Shown: positions 37,166 through 45,174, counted from the first letter of the stretch. The stretch: 64,000 nt of DNA from an uncultured Allobosea sp. (GCF_945957345.1 NZ_CAMFKW010000027.1:1-64000), one strand, 5' to 3'. Notes: a model not told the origin generated them from the sequence alone. Numbers and translations: made by a program.

Positions 37166-37828
37166 TCACGCGGCTTCGGCGTCGCGCGCCTGCCACATCG
37201 CCTGGAAGGCCGGCCGCGCCTGGCAGGCATCGAGCCAGGCCTTCACGTTGGGATTGGCGTCGAAGAGCTGCGTCGCCGGCTTGGCGTAGCGGATCACCTC
37301 GGCGACGTTGATGTCGGCGACGGTGAAGCGGCCGCCCATCAGATAGCCCTTGCCTTCGGCCAGGGCGCGGTCGAGCACGGCGAACGGGGCCTTCAGGGCG
37401 GCGAGTGCCGCTTCGGCCACCTCCGGCTTGCGCTTCTCCGGCGGAAAGGCGGCGAGATGCTGCTGCAGGGCGAGGGCGTTCGTCTCGCACTCGGTCGCGG
37501 CCCAGAGCGACCACATGATCGCGAGCCCTTCCTCCTGCGCGTCCTTGGGGGCGAGCGGGCCGCCATGCTTGCGGGCGAGATAGAGGTTGATCGCCAGCGA
37601 TTCGTGCAGCTTGAAGCCGTTGTCGTCGATGCTCGGGATATGGCCGTTCGGATTGACCTTCAGGAAGTCGGGGCTGCGGGTATGCAGCGGCACGCCGGGC
37701 GCCGCCGGATCGGCCAGACGATAGGCCTGGATTACGGGCACATGCGTGAAGGCGAGGCCGAGCTCGTTGGCGAGCCAGATGTTGCGCGAGGCGCGCGAGC
37801 GGTAACAGCCATAGATCGTCAGGGACAT
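37166..37828 (-). CDS. Glutathione S-transferase family protein
   Basis: 220 residues from MSLTIYGCYRSRASRNIWLANELGL. An N-terminal thioredoxin-like domain (NPNGHIPSIDDNGFKLHESLAINLYLA, the glutathione gamma-Glu site near 65-85) is followed by an all-helical C-terminal domain with the conserved FTVADINVAEVIRYA helix. A longer upstream frame is ignored because it is low-complexity. Substrate unknown. A Fur-like palindrome lies about 94 bp upstream. Confidence 0.9.
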   Translation of the reverse strand: MSLTIYGCYRSRASRNIWLANELGLAFTHVPVIQAYRLADPAAPGVPLHTRSPDFLKVNPNGHIPSIDDNGFKLHESLAINLYLARKHGGPLAPKDAQEEGLAIMWSLWAATECETNALALQQHLAAFPPEKRKPEVAEAALAALKAPFAVLDRALAEGKGYLMGGRFTVADINVAEVIRYAKPATQLFDANPNVKAWLDACQARPAFQAMWQARDAEAA

Positions 37829-38158
37829 CGGCGGAATCCAGCGAGAGAGAGCGGCACGGCGACGCTCCCGGCAGGGGCCGGCGCGTCGCGGCGACCATAG
37901 GCCGAGCGGGTGTCGTCGGCCAATGACAATCATTGCTGCCGGCGGAGCAAAAAACCGTTTGACGCGGGCGCTTTGCGGGTGCATTGGCCTCCTGCTTCCG
38001 GCCTTTGCGGCCGGCTGCTCACAGGAACCACCGACCCGATGCCAAGCGACAGTCCCAGCCGACAGTCGAAGCCGTCTGCCGCCGTCTCGCGCGCCTGACC
38101 GGGTCCCCCGGCTCGCCTGCGGTCCGGCCACGACGGCCCGATCGCAAGGAACAGAGCC
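37829..38158. other. GST-mgtE divergent intergenic region (330 bp)
   Basis: It contains the symmetric sequence AATGACAATCATT (37922-37934). A 79-codon plus-strand frame (37923-38162) with a lipobox-like FAAGC is possible but weak. No Mg2+ leader RNA could be recognised before mgtE. Confidence 0.5.
37922..37934. promoter_or_regulatory. Fur-box-like palindrome
   Basis: AATGACAATCATT differs at one base from AATGATAATCATT, the core of the classical Fur box. The outer positions of the 19-bp consensus do not match. It lies 94 bp from the GST start and 225 bp from the mgtE start. In alphaproteobacteria, Fur homologues often respond to manganese (Mur) with a different site, so the regulator is uncertain. 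Confidence 0.3.
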
Positions 38159-39526
38159 ATGAATGATACCGCCGACACCACGGACCTCCTTGCCGTGACG
38201 CTGGCCCAGACGCTAGCGCAGGAACACGTCGCCGACATCGTCGAGACGCTGAACGATCAGGACGACGCGACCATTGCGCATGTCCTGACCGAGCTGCCGT
38301 TCGAGCGCGCCGTCGAAGTGCTTGACCAGCCCGAGTTCACCGCCGCGGCCGAGGCGCTGGCGCTGCTGCCCGACCAGCGCGCCGGCTCGCTGCTTTCCGC
38401 CATGTCGGCCGACCGTGCGGCTGACGTCTTCCAGGAGTTCGACGAGGAGACGCGGGCGCGCCTGAGCGGGCGGATCGATCGCCAGACCCACTCCGACCTC
38501 AAGAAGCTGCTGGCCTATCCCGAGCACAGCGCGGGCTCGATCATGACGACCGAGTTCGTCAGCGTGCCCTCGAACTGGACGGTGCAGCAGACGCTCGACC
38601 ATATCCGCCGCGTCGAGCGCTCGCGCGAGACGGTCTATGCGATCTATGTGCTCGATTCGGCGACGCGCAAGCTGGTGCGTGCGGTCTCGCTACGCCGCCT
38701 GATCAGCGGCGATCCCGAGGCGCCCGTCGAGTCGGTCGTGCCAGCGCACAAGCCGATCACGGTCACGCCCGAGGTCGATCGCGAAGACGTCGCCCGGCTG
38801 ATCACGAAATACGACCTGCTCTCGGTCCCGGTCATCGATGCCGACGAGCACGTCATCGGCATCGTCACCTTCGACGACGTCATCGACGCAATGATCGCCG
38901 AAACGACCGAGGACGTGCAGAAGCTCGGCGGCATGGAGGCTCTCGACGAGCCCTATAACGAGATCGGCTTCGTCGCGATGATCCGCAAGCGCGCCGGCTG
39001 GCTCTCGATCCTGCTGCTCGGCGAGATGCTGACCGCCTCGGCGATGCAGTTCTTCCAGACGGAGCTGGAGAAGGCGATCGTGCTGACGCTGTTCATCCCG
39101 CTGATCATGAGTTCCGGCGGCAATTCCGGCTCGCAGGCCACCTCGCTGATCATCCGGGCGCTGGCGCTGCGCGAGATCACGCTGAAGGACTGGTGGCGGG
39201 TCATTCTGCGCGAACTGCCCTCGGGCCTCGTGCTGGGCTCGATCCTCGGTGCCATCGGCATCGTCCGCATCGCGCTCTGGCAGTGGCTCGGCTTCTACGA
39301 TTACGGGCCGCACTGGATGCTGATCGCGGCGACGGTCGGCGGTGCGCTGATCGGCATCGTCACCTTCGGCTCGCTGATGGGCTCGATGCTGCCGTTCCTG
39401 CTGAAGCGGGCTGGCTTCGACCCGGCCAGCGCCTCGGCGCCGCTGGTGGCGACGCTGGTCGACGTCACCGGCCTCGTCATCTATTTCGGCGTGGCGGCGC
39501 TGATACTGAGCGGGACCTTGCTGTAA
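38159..39526 (+). CDS. mgtE: Magnesium transporter MgtE
   Basis: 455 residues. An N-terminal superhelical domain (about 1-130), two CBS domains (about 135-255; PEHSAGSIMTTEFVSVPSNWTVQQ and VPVIDADEHVIGIVTFDDVIDAM), the plug helix, and five C-terminal membrane helices. The pore segment is FIPLIMSSGGNSGSQATSLIIRALALRE. The CBS domains sense intracellular Mg2+ and gate the channel. A strong hairpin follows the stop. Confidence 0.95.
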   Translation: MNDTADTTDLLAVTLAQTLAQEHVADIVETLNDQDDATIAHVLTELPFERAVEVLDQPEFTAAAEALALLPDQRAGSLLSAMSADRAADVFQEFDEETRARLSGRIDRQTHSDLKKLLAYPEHSAGSIMTTEFVSVPSNWTVQQTLDHIRRVERSRETVYAIYVLDSATRKLVRAVSLRRLISGDPEAPVESVVPAHKPITVTPEVDREDVARLITKYDLLSVPVIDADEHVIGIVTFDDVIDAMIAETTEDVQKLGGMEALDEPYNEIGFVAMIRKRAGWLSILLLGEMLTASAMQFFQTELEKAIVLTLFIPLIMSSGGNSGSQATSLIIRALALREITLKDWWRVILRELPSGLVLGSILGAIGIVRIALWQWLGFYDYGPHWMLIAATVGGALIGIVTFGSLMGSMLPFLLKRAGFDPASASAPLVATLVDVTGLVIYFGVAALILSGTLL

Positions 39527-39537
39527 GAGGGTTGTCA

Positions 39538-39569
39538 CTCTCGGGCGAAGCATAGCTTCGACCCGAGAG
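39538..39569 (+). terminator. Strong hairpin after mgtE
   Basis: CTCTCGGGCGAAGC (39538-39551) pairs with GCTTCGACCCGAGAG (39555-39569), leaving one bulged A and a 3-nt loop. There is no T tract. It may act as a terminator or be part of the same repeat family as the neighbouring direct repeat. Confidence 0.5.
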
Positions 39570-39583
39570 CCTCTCGCCGGGAA

Positions 39584-39627
39584 GGCGCCTTCTCGTCCCG
39601 AGATGCTCGGGTTAGGACCCAGCATGA
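39584..39627 (+). repeat. Direct repeat A flanking the toxin-antitoxin pair
   Basis: 44 bp beginning GGCGCCTTCTCGTC and ending CATGA, identical to copy B (40233-40276) at 38 of 44 positions without gaps. The internal part forms a hairpin (ATGCTCGGGT...ACCCAGCAT). It lies just downstream of the antitoxin gene end. Confidence 0.75.
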
Positions 39628-39637
39628 AGTGCTGCAG

Positions 39638-39916
39638 CTAGGCGACGGCTTTCGCTACCATCTCCGGGTGCTGGCGGATAACCCGCACATAGGCGATGGC
39701 AAAGTCAGGCGCGGTTGCCCGCGCCTGTTCCCAATCGCGCAGCGTGCCGACCGGAACCTGAAAACGGGTGGCGAATTCGGATTGCGACAGGCCGAGCCCG
39801 GTCCGCGTCTGGCGGATCAGGCGCGCACGCTGGCCGCGGTCCAGCGCCTTGGTCGACGCATCGAAGTCCTCCGCATCGGCGGCATCAGCAGGAAGAGCGG
39901 TAGGCTCGTTCTTCAC
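39638..39916 (-). CDS. HTH (XRE-type) antitoxin partner of BrnT
   Basis: 92 residues from a GTG start (39916), with AAGGAG upstream. The helix-turn-helix is RQTRTGLGLSQSEFATRFQVPVGTLRDWEQAR (about 33-64). The N-terminus overlaps the toxin gene by 32 bp and is acidic and probably disordered. It likely neutralises the toxin and represses the operon. The usual BrnT partner, BrnA, has a ribbon-helix-helix; here an XRE-type protein takes its place. Confidence 0.82.
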   Translation of the reverse strand: MKNEPTALPADAADAEDFDASTKALDRGQRARLIRQTRTGLGLSQSEFATRFQVPVGTLRDWEQARATAPDFAIAYVRVIRQHPEMVAKAVA

Positions 39917-40160
39917 CTGTGTTGCTCCTTCTCACCGAAATGAAGCGGGGCAGGTCGTCCCGCCAGACGAAAATGCCGGTGAACAGCCTCCCCTCGACGA
40001 CCCCGACGACCTTGAATCGTTCTTCGCCGTCGATCTCACGGATGGACGGGATGATCAGGTGATCACCATCCTCGAAAATCCGGTCGCCAAAGGCCAGCGT
40101 CAGCCTGTGCTTCTCGCGGTTGGCAGCGTCCTTGACGGGATCAAATCTGTCTTCCGACAT
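39885..40160 (-). CDS. brnT: BrnT-family ribonuclease toxin
   Basis: 91 residues: FDPVKDAANREKHRLTLAFGDRIFEDGDHLIIPSIREIDGEERFKVVGVVEGRLFTGIFVWRDDLPRFISVRRSNTGEERAY. This matches the BrnT layout (the KHR-L-F-DP region, EERF-V-G, and ISVRR-N-EER-Y), a RelE-like fold that cleaves RNA. The toxin gene comes first and overlaps the antitoxin gene, as in brnTA operons. The pair sits between two 44-bp direct repeats. Confidence 0.88.
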   Translation of the reverse strand: MSEDRFDPVKDAANREKHRLTLAFGDRIFEDGDHLIIPSIREIDGEERFKVVGVVEGRLFTGIFVWRDDLPRFISVRRSNTGEERAYRSSC

Positions 40161-40232
40161 CTAGGGGTCGATCATACGGAATTCCCGTACAAATAGCAAC
40201 TCGTCGCGAGAGCGTCGCCTCGGGCAGAAATG

Positions 40233-40276
40233 GGCGCCTTCTCGTCATGAGATGCTCGGGGCAGGCCCGAGCATGA
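40233..40276 (+). repeat. Direct repeat B flanking the toxin-antitoxin pair
   Basis: 44 bp, the second copy of repeat A, located between the toxin promoter region and the end of the histidine kinase gene. The hairpin is better formed than in copy A (ATGCTCGGG-GCAGG-CCCGAGCAT). The boundary of the pair may have been defined by insertion between or with these repeats. Confidence 0.75.
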
Positions 40277-40283
40277 CAGTTGA

Positions 40284-43265
40284 TCAGCTCGCCAGCACGC
40301 GCTGCGGCGGGAAGGTGATCTCCACCAGCGTGCCCTCTTTCTTGACGCTGGTGATCGCCATCGCGGCGCGGTTCGCCTCGACCAGCGCCTTGGTCAGCGG
40401 CAGGCCCAGGCCCGTGCCGCCGGCGCGGCGCGTCGTCGGCACCTGGCGGAAGGGTTCGAGCGCCAGGCGCAACTCGTCGTCGTCCATGCCGATGCCGGTG
40501 TCGCGGACCCTGAGGATCGCCTCGCCCTGGTCGCCCAGCGCGGTCGAGATGATGACCTGTCCGCCGGCATCGGTGAACTTCACCGCATTGGAGAGCAGGT
40601 TGATCGCGATCTGGCGGATCGAGCGCTCGTCGGCGACGACCGGCGGCAGCTTCGGCGACAACCCCGAGCGCAGGACGACACGGCCGCGCTGCGCCTCCGG
40701 CTGGAGCAGCGACACTGTGGAGAGCGCGATCTCGTTCAGGTTGACGCTGACGAAGTCGAGATCGAGCTTGCCGGCCTCGATCTTGGCGAGGTCGAGCAGG
40801 TCGTTGACAAGGCTGATGACGTAGCCGCCCGACTGGTGGATGTCGCGCAGATATTCCTTGTAGCGCTCGTTGGCGATCGGCCCGAAGCGCTCCTCAGCCA
40901 TCACCTCGGCGAAGCCGATGATCGCATTGAGCGGGGTGCGGATCTCGTGGCTGATCTTGGCGAGAACGTCCGATTTCTGGGCGCTTGCCATTTCCGCCGC
41001 CTTGCGGGCATCGACCAATTCGCCCTCGGTCTTCTTCCAGGCGGTGATGTCACGCAGCACGGCGCAGAAGCGCGGGTCGTTGCCATGGGCGATCTGGCCC
41101 ATCGTCATGAACAGCGGGATCTTCCCGCCCTGACGCACCCGGCCCTGCACCTCGCGCCCGTCATTGAGCACCGAGGCGACACCGCCACCCTTCAGCCCTT
41201 CGAGATAATCGAGGGCAGGGGCATGGCTCTCGCTGGCGAAAAGCAGGGTGAACAACTCGCCGGTGACCTCGCGCTGATCGTAGCCGAACAGCGCCTCGGC
41301 CGCCTTGTTCAGCGAGAGGATACGCCCGCGATCGTCGACCGTGACGACGCCGTCGGTCGCGGTGTCGAGCATGGCGGTGAGCTCGGCGATGCGGCCGTCG
41401 CGCGCTTCGGCATCGAGCCTGAGCGCTTCGACGCGCGCCACCGATTCGGCTTCTTCCGCAGCGAACTCCGCCGCGAGCTCGGCTTCCTCGGCCTCCTCCG
41501 GCGTCAGCACCGGCACCTCGCTGCCGTCGCCGCTGGGATGGCGGAAGGCCATCAGCGTCGCCGGCTCGTCCTGCCAGCTCACGCTCGACAGAACGGCATC
41601 GACATGGACGAGATGACCGAGCCGGTCGATCAGGGTCATCGTGCCGCCATCGGTGCGGGCGGCCTCCTTGATCAGGCGGCTGACCTTGCCGCCGGCCTTC
41701 AGGTCGGCAAGATCAGCGTAATCCAGCAATTCGAGCAGCGTGCGGTTGGCATAGAGCGCCTCGTCGCCGCGATTGACGAGGACAGCGATCGGCAAACGGT
41801 CGAGCACGTCGGCATGGGAGTTGCGCTGGCGGGCAAGGGCAAGGCCGGTATCCGCTTCCGTGCCCGCTTTGGCGAGGGAGGCCTCTTCCTTCTCCTTGAC
41901 CTGCAACGGCGCGACCGGCGGCAGGCGAGGCGCGCTCGGCTCGTCGTCGCCGGCAAGCCTTGCGCCCAGCGCCTTGGCGATCTCGCGGAAGGCGTTGCGC
42001 TCGGCCGAGCTCAGATGCGATTTGGAAGGCTCGAGCAGCGGCCTGATTGCAGTCAGGTGGCCGTTGCGCAGCGGCACGATCTTGCCGGGCAGCGGTTCGG
42101 GCTCGGCGTCAGGTTTGGCAGGCGCTTCGGGAGCGTGCCCCGGCACGGGCTTGTCCGCCGGCCGATCGAGCGCGGCCAAGGCGGCAGCATCGTCAGCATC
42201 CTCTGCGTCTTCCTCAGTCATGTCCGAAAGGCCGCCTGCTTCGGCTTCATCGGAGGTGGGAGTGCCTTCCTCCGCTGCCGACGGGGCAGAAGTGGTCTTC
42301 TCGTCGGTAGCGAACGAGGTGGTGGAAGCCGTCGCGTTCATGACGGCCAGATCAGCCGCCTGGTGCGAGTTGTCGTCCTGTGCGGTCTGGGCCGCAGCCG
42401 GAATCTGCTCCGCCTCTGGCTCGGCGGTCTCTGCCGCAGCGGGATCTGCCTCGGGCACCGGAAACGGGCAACGCTCGTTGAGCCGGGCGATACCGAAGCC
42501 ACGGAAGCCGGTGAGCTGGCGCTGGGCGTCTAGCACGGGCACGCCGGAAAGCTCGACTGGCGCGGCCTCGCCGGGCGAATCGGTGCGCCAGAGCACGCTG
42601 TGGCCGCTCCAGGTCGTAGCCTTGGTGAATCGGTCGATCAGTCCACCATCGCTGTCGGCGAAGGCGGAGCCGAGCAGATCCTGCCAGCGCTGGCCGATCA
42701 GCCAGGCCACCGCGGATTGCCCGGTCAGGGCGGCGATGTTGTCCGAGAGCTTGGTCAGCCTGCCCTCACGGTCGCTCTGCCAGAGGAAGCGGACCATGGC
42801 CGGCTTGGCGGGCGATGGGACCTCCTCCTGGGGGGCGGGCACAGCCGGAGCAGCGACAGGAGCCCGGTCGGCAGGCGCGACCGCGGGCACGGTGATGCCG
42901 AGGCGGCGCAGTTCGGACACCTGCACGGCGATGGCCAGGGCGGAGCGACCGTCAGGTAGCGGCACCAGCTTGCTGCCGCAGGTGACGGGCACCGCCGCGA
43001 AGCTCGCCGTCAGGCGCAGGCGTTCGAGCCGTATGCCGTTGGCCGAGGCCATGCCGCCGGCCAGAAGGTTCAGGCGCTGCCGGGTCGGCGCCGGCAGGTT
43101 CGTCTGCCCGCCGAGCAGGGCTTGCGCTGCGGCGTTGACGAGATGCGGCTGCTCGGTGGCGGAATTCCACAGCAGCAGGGCGCCGCCGGCGGCAAAGGAT
43201 GCAAGGGCGGCGTCTTCAGCCGCCGCCACGCTCCACTTCGCCCAGTCCTCTCCGGCTTCGCTCAT
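40284..43265 (-). CDS. PAS sensor histidine kinase, PdhS/PleC/DivJ type
   Basis: 993 residues, no membrane helix seen. PAS-like regions lie near 145-240, 480-570 and 630-760, separated by an acidic, Ala/Glu-rich linker (about 270-400). The H-box is KISHEIRTPLNAIIGFAEVM with the phosphorylated His near 773. The ATPase part has NLLSNAVKFTDAGGQVIIST (N box), RDTGIGM and GGTGLGLPLTKALVEANRA. The H-box region IHQSGGYVISLVNDLLDLAKIEAGKLDLDF is characteristic of the kinases that control DivK in Hyphomicrobiales. Role in cell-cycle or polarity control is inferred. Confidence 0.85.
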   Translation of the reverse strand: MSEAGEDWAKWSVAAAEDAALASFAAGGALLLWNSATEQPHLVNAAAQALLGGQTNLPAPTRQRLNLLAGGMASANGIRLERLRLTASFAAVPVTCGSKLVPLPDGRSALAIAVQVSELRRLGITVPAVAPADRAPVAAPAVPAPQEEVPSPAKPAMVRFLWQSDREGRLTKLSDNIAALTGQSAVAWLIGQRWQDLLGSAFADSDGGLIDRFTKATTWSGHSVLWRTDSPGEAAPVELSGVPVLDAQRQLTGFRGFGIARLNERCPFPVPEADPAAAETAEPEAEQIPAAAQTAQDDNSHQAADLAVMNATASTTSFATDEKTTSAPSAAEEGTPTSDEAEAGGLSDMTEEDAEDADDAAALAALDRPADKPVPGHAPEAPAKPDAEPEPLPGKIVPLRNGHLTAIRPLLEPSKSHLSSAERNAFREIAKALGARLAGDDEPSAPRLPPVAPLQVKEKEEASLAKAGTEADTGLALARQRNSHADVLDRLPIAVLVNRGDEALYANRTLLELLDYADLADLKAGGKVSRLIKEAARTDGGTMTLIDRLGHLVHVDAVLSSVSWQDEPATLMAFRHPSGDGSEVPVLTPEEAEEAELAAEFAAEEAESVARVEALRLDAEARDGRIAELTAMLDTATDGVVTVDDRGRILSLNKAAEALFGYDQREVTGELFTLLFASESHAPALDYLEGLKGGGVASVLNDGREVQGRVRQGGKIPLFMTMGQIAHGNDPRFCAVLRDITAWKKTEGELVDARKAAEMASAQKSDVLAKISHEIRTPLNAIIGFAEVMAEERFGPIANERYKEYLRDIHQSGGYVISLVNDLLDLAKIEAGKLDLDFVSVNLNEIALSTVSLLQPEAQRGRVVLRSGLSPKLPPVVADERSIRQIAINLLSNAVKFTDAGGQVIISTALGDQGEAILRVRDTGIGMDDDELRLALEPFRQVPTTRRAGGTGLGLPLTKALVEANRAAMAITSVKKEGTLVEITFPPQRVLAS

Positions 43266-43419
43266 GCCCGCCTGCTCGTTCGATCCGCGCCCGTTATGCC
43301 TAACAAAGCCTTAATAGACCCCAAACGGCGGCAAATCCATGGAACCGAAGATCGCTCTCCCGCTTCTCCTCGAAACAGCGTTAACATGGCGGCTGTCGCC
43401 GATTGTCACGCTGTTGTCA

Positions 43420-43452
43420 TTGCGGTGCAACAATGATATTGCACTGCACAAT
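43420..43452. promoter_or_regulatory. Candidate PhaR-type operators before the phasin gene
   Basis: TTGCGGTGCAA (43420-43430) is a perfect TTGC-N3-GCAA palindrome. ATTGCACTGCACAAT (43438-43452) adds a second TGC/GCA-rich palindrome about 16 bp on. They lie 38-70 bp before the phasin start. PhaR, the repressor of phasin genes, binds TGC/GCA-rich sites, so this is a natural candidate. The exact consensus for this organism is not known. Confidence 0.45.
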
Positions 43453-43489
43453 GATCTAGGGATGGATCGCCACACGACAGGAGGATTTG

Positions 43490-43885
43490 ATGAACAGCAA
43501 GCTGCCTTATGAAGTGCCCACCGAGATGCGCGAGTTCGCCGAGCGCAGTGTAGAGCAGGCCCGCAAGGCGTTTGACGGCTTCATGGGCGCTGCCCACAAG
43601 GCTGTGGACAATGCCCATGGCTCGGCCGAGAGCGCTCGCGCCAACACCCAGGAAGCGACCCGCAAGGCCATTTCCTATGCCGAGAACAACGTCGCGGCCG
43701 CGTTCGATTTCGCCCAGAAGCTGGTGAAGTCGAAGGACCTGACCGAGGTCATGCAGCACCAGTCCGAGTTCCTGAAGTCGCAGGTCGCCGCGCTCCAGAG
43801 CCAGATTAAGGATCTCGGTACCGCCGCGCAGGACGTTGCCACCAAGGCCGCCGAGACCGTCAGCAAGGCGACCAAGGGCCGCTGA
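43490..43885 (+). CDS. Phasin (PHA granule-associated protein)
   Basis: 131 residues, ATG 43490 with GGAGG 6 nt upstream. Entirely helical and amphipathic: MREFAERSVEQARKAFDGFMGAAHKAVDNAHGSAESARANTQEATRKAISYAENNVAAAFDFAQKLVKSKDLTEVMQHQSEFLKSQ is the phasin_2 pattern. It coats polyhydroxyalkanoate granules. No PHA synthase gene is in the window. Two hairpins follow its stop. Confidence 0.9.
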   Translation: MNSKLPYEVPTEMREFAERSVEQARKAFDGFMGAAHKAVDNAHGSAESARANTQEATRKAISYAENNVAAAFDFAQKLVKSKDLTEVMQHQSEFLKSQVAALQSQIKDLGTAAQDVATKAAETVSKATKGR

Positions 43886-43898
43886 GGCTTGGCTGATT

Positions 43899-43918
43899 CG
43901 GCGCCTTTCGAGGCGCCG
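43899..43918 (+). terminator. Hairpin 1 after the phasin gene
   Basis: CGGCGCCT-TTCG-AGGCGCCG, an 8-bp perfect stem with a stable TTCG loop, 13 bp past the stop and followed by TTC. It probably trims or partly terminates the phasin transcript. Confidence 0.6.
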
Positions 43919-43932
43919 TTCACTGCTGATTT

Positions 43933-43954
43933 GGCCGGACCACGCGGTCCGGCC
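43933..43954 (+). terminator. Hairpin 2 between the phasin genes
   Basis: GGCCGGACC-ACGC-GGTCCGGCC, a 9-bp perfect stem followed by TTC. With hairpin 1 it separates the two phasin genes and may lower expression of the second. Confidence 0.6.
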
Positions 43955-43984
43955 TTCGCTGTTTGCCGCTGAAGGAGAGCTGTC

Positions 43985-44857
43985 ATGGTCAAGCCTGCTC
44001 CGACCCGGACCAAGTCCAAGGTCCCGGTCAGCCTGTCCCCGGTGAAGGCGCTGACGCCGGCGCTCGCCGCGACGCCGCCAGCCGCCACGGAACCTGAGAA
44101 GCCCAAGGCCGCCGTGCAATCCGCCGCTGCGGCCGAGTCCGCTCTCGCAAAATCCGCGCCTGTCGCCCCTGCAAAGGTTGCCGCGCCGTCGCCTGCGCCC
44201 GCCGCAGCGGCCAAGGCGGTTCCCGTCAGCAAGCCCGTCGTTGCCAATGCTCCGACGAAGGCGGCGCCGATCAAGATCCGGATCGAGAAGCCTGTGGCGA
44301 AAGTCGCGGGGCCGCAGGTTGCGGCGGAGGCTGCCAAGCCTGCGGCTACGGTGTCCAAGCCTGCGGTCGCTGAAGCGAAGCCGGCTTTGGCGCCGGCCAA
44401 ACCTGTGGTGATCGAGCCCACAATTGCAAAGCCTGCGGCCGTCAAGCCCGAAACTGCCAAGCCCCAGCCTGCTCACGCCGCGCCTGCCGCCCCGGTTACC
44501 AAGCCCGCAGAGCCTGCTCCCGCTCTGACCGCGAAGGCGCCGCCCCAGCAGCCTGTTCCCCTCGATTCGCTGCCTTTGCCGCGTCCGCCCGAGGCGGCGG
44601 CTGTCGTCACGGCGACGGCGATGAGCCAGGCGCTCACCATGGCGCGCGCCTTCGGTGCCTTGCAGGCCCGCATGCTCGACCATGCCTGTGCCGAACTGGA
44701 GGCGACGCTGGGCGACGCGCAGACGCTCGCACGCAGCAACAGCGCCTCGGAAGCGATCGCCCTGCAGGCCAAGGCAGTGCGCCGCAGCTACGAATCCTAT
44801 GCCGAGCACCTCAAGGAGCTGGCACGCACGGCCAATGCTGCCCTGCGCAAGGACTGA
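43985..44857 (+). CDS. Phasin-like protein with long Ala/Pro/Lys-rich N-terminal region
   Basis: 290 residues; AAGGAG lies 7 nt before the ATG. Residues 1-210 are low-complexity and basic, built from AKPA/PAAK-type units (VSKPAVAEAKPALAPAKPVV), resembling histone H1 or PhaF tails. Residues 215-290 are helical (MSQALTMARAFGALQARMLDHACAELEATLGDAQTLARSNSASEAIALQAKAVRRSYESYAEHLKELARTANAALR) and resemble phasin domains. In PhaF the basic repeat is at the C-terminus; here it comes first. It could link granules to DNA, but that is inference. Confidence 0.6.
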   Translation: MVKPAPTRTKSKVPVSLSPVKALTPALAATPPAATEPEKPKAAVQSAAAAESALAKSAPVAPAKVAAPSPAPAAAAKAVPVSKPVVANAPTKAAPIKIRIEKPVAKVAGPQVAAEAAKPAATVSKPAVAEAKPALAPAKPVVIEPTIAKPAAVKPETAKPQPAHAAPAAPVTKPAEPAPALTAKAPPQQPVPLDSLPLPRPPEAAAVVTATAMSQALTMARAFGALQARMLDHACAELEATLGDAQTLARSNSASEAIALQAKAVRRSYESYAEHLKELARTANAALRKD

Positions 44858-45006
44858 TCAAAGTACCGGATTCGGCGCGTGCACGGGCCGCGCCGAATTT
44901 CCGCAGCCGCAGTTGAATTACGCGGTTGCAAAAGCGGAGAGTCGGCACTAGGGTCCGCGCCGCTGAAGACCCCGCCACGGCGGCCGGTCGCGAAGCCTGT
45001 GTTTGG

Positions 45007-45083
45007 GCAGCCATAGCTCAGTTGGTTAGAGCGCTAGATTGTGGATCTAGAGGTCCCCCGTTCAAGCCGGGGTGGCTGTACCA
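45007..45083 (+). tRNA. tRNA-His (anticodon GTG), CCA encoded
   Basis: 77 nt with a complete cloverleaf: acceptor GCAGCCA/TGGCTGT (G1-T72 wobble), anticodon arm CTAGA-TTGTGGA-TCTAG, T arm CCCCG-TTCAAGC-CGGGG, and terminal CCA. The discriminator base is A rather than the usual C. The base before position 1 is a G (45006), so the G-1 status must be found from the mature RNA. A73 is a known peculiarity of alphaproteobacterial tRNA-His. Confidence 0.95.
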
Positions 45084-45145
45084 TTCTTCTTCCGGACATC
45101 GTCGGAACCTTCCATCATCCGATGCGCCGGCTCGATGCCGCTCCC

Positions 45146-45174
45146 CTTGAAGCGGCCTTCGCGCTTCGCCATAT
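45146..45174 (+). promoter_or_regulatory. Candidate heat-shock (RpoH) promoter for hsp20
   Basis: CTTGAA (45146-45151), 17 bp spacer, CCATAT (45169-45174). This resembles RpoH promoters, whose -35 is CTTGAA and -10 is CCATnT/CTATnT-like. Transcription would start near 45182, leaving a leader of about 86 nt. A ROSE-type RNA thermometer was looked for in the leader and not recognised with confidence. Confidence 0.5.

Noticed and set aside
37923-38162. 79-codon frame with lipobox-like FAAGC overlapping the mgtE start
   Set aside because: The hydrophobic stretch and ATGA overlap are suggestive, but there is no ribosome binding site, the C-terminal half is low-complexity, and no homologue is recognised.
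40836-42533. 565-codon plus-strand open frame opposite the histidine kinase
   Set aside because: Antisense to conserved kinase and PAS domains; no recognisable domain of its own.
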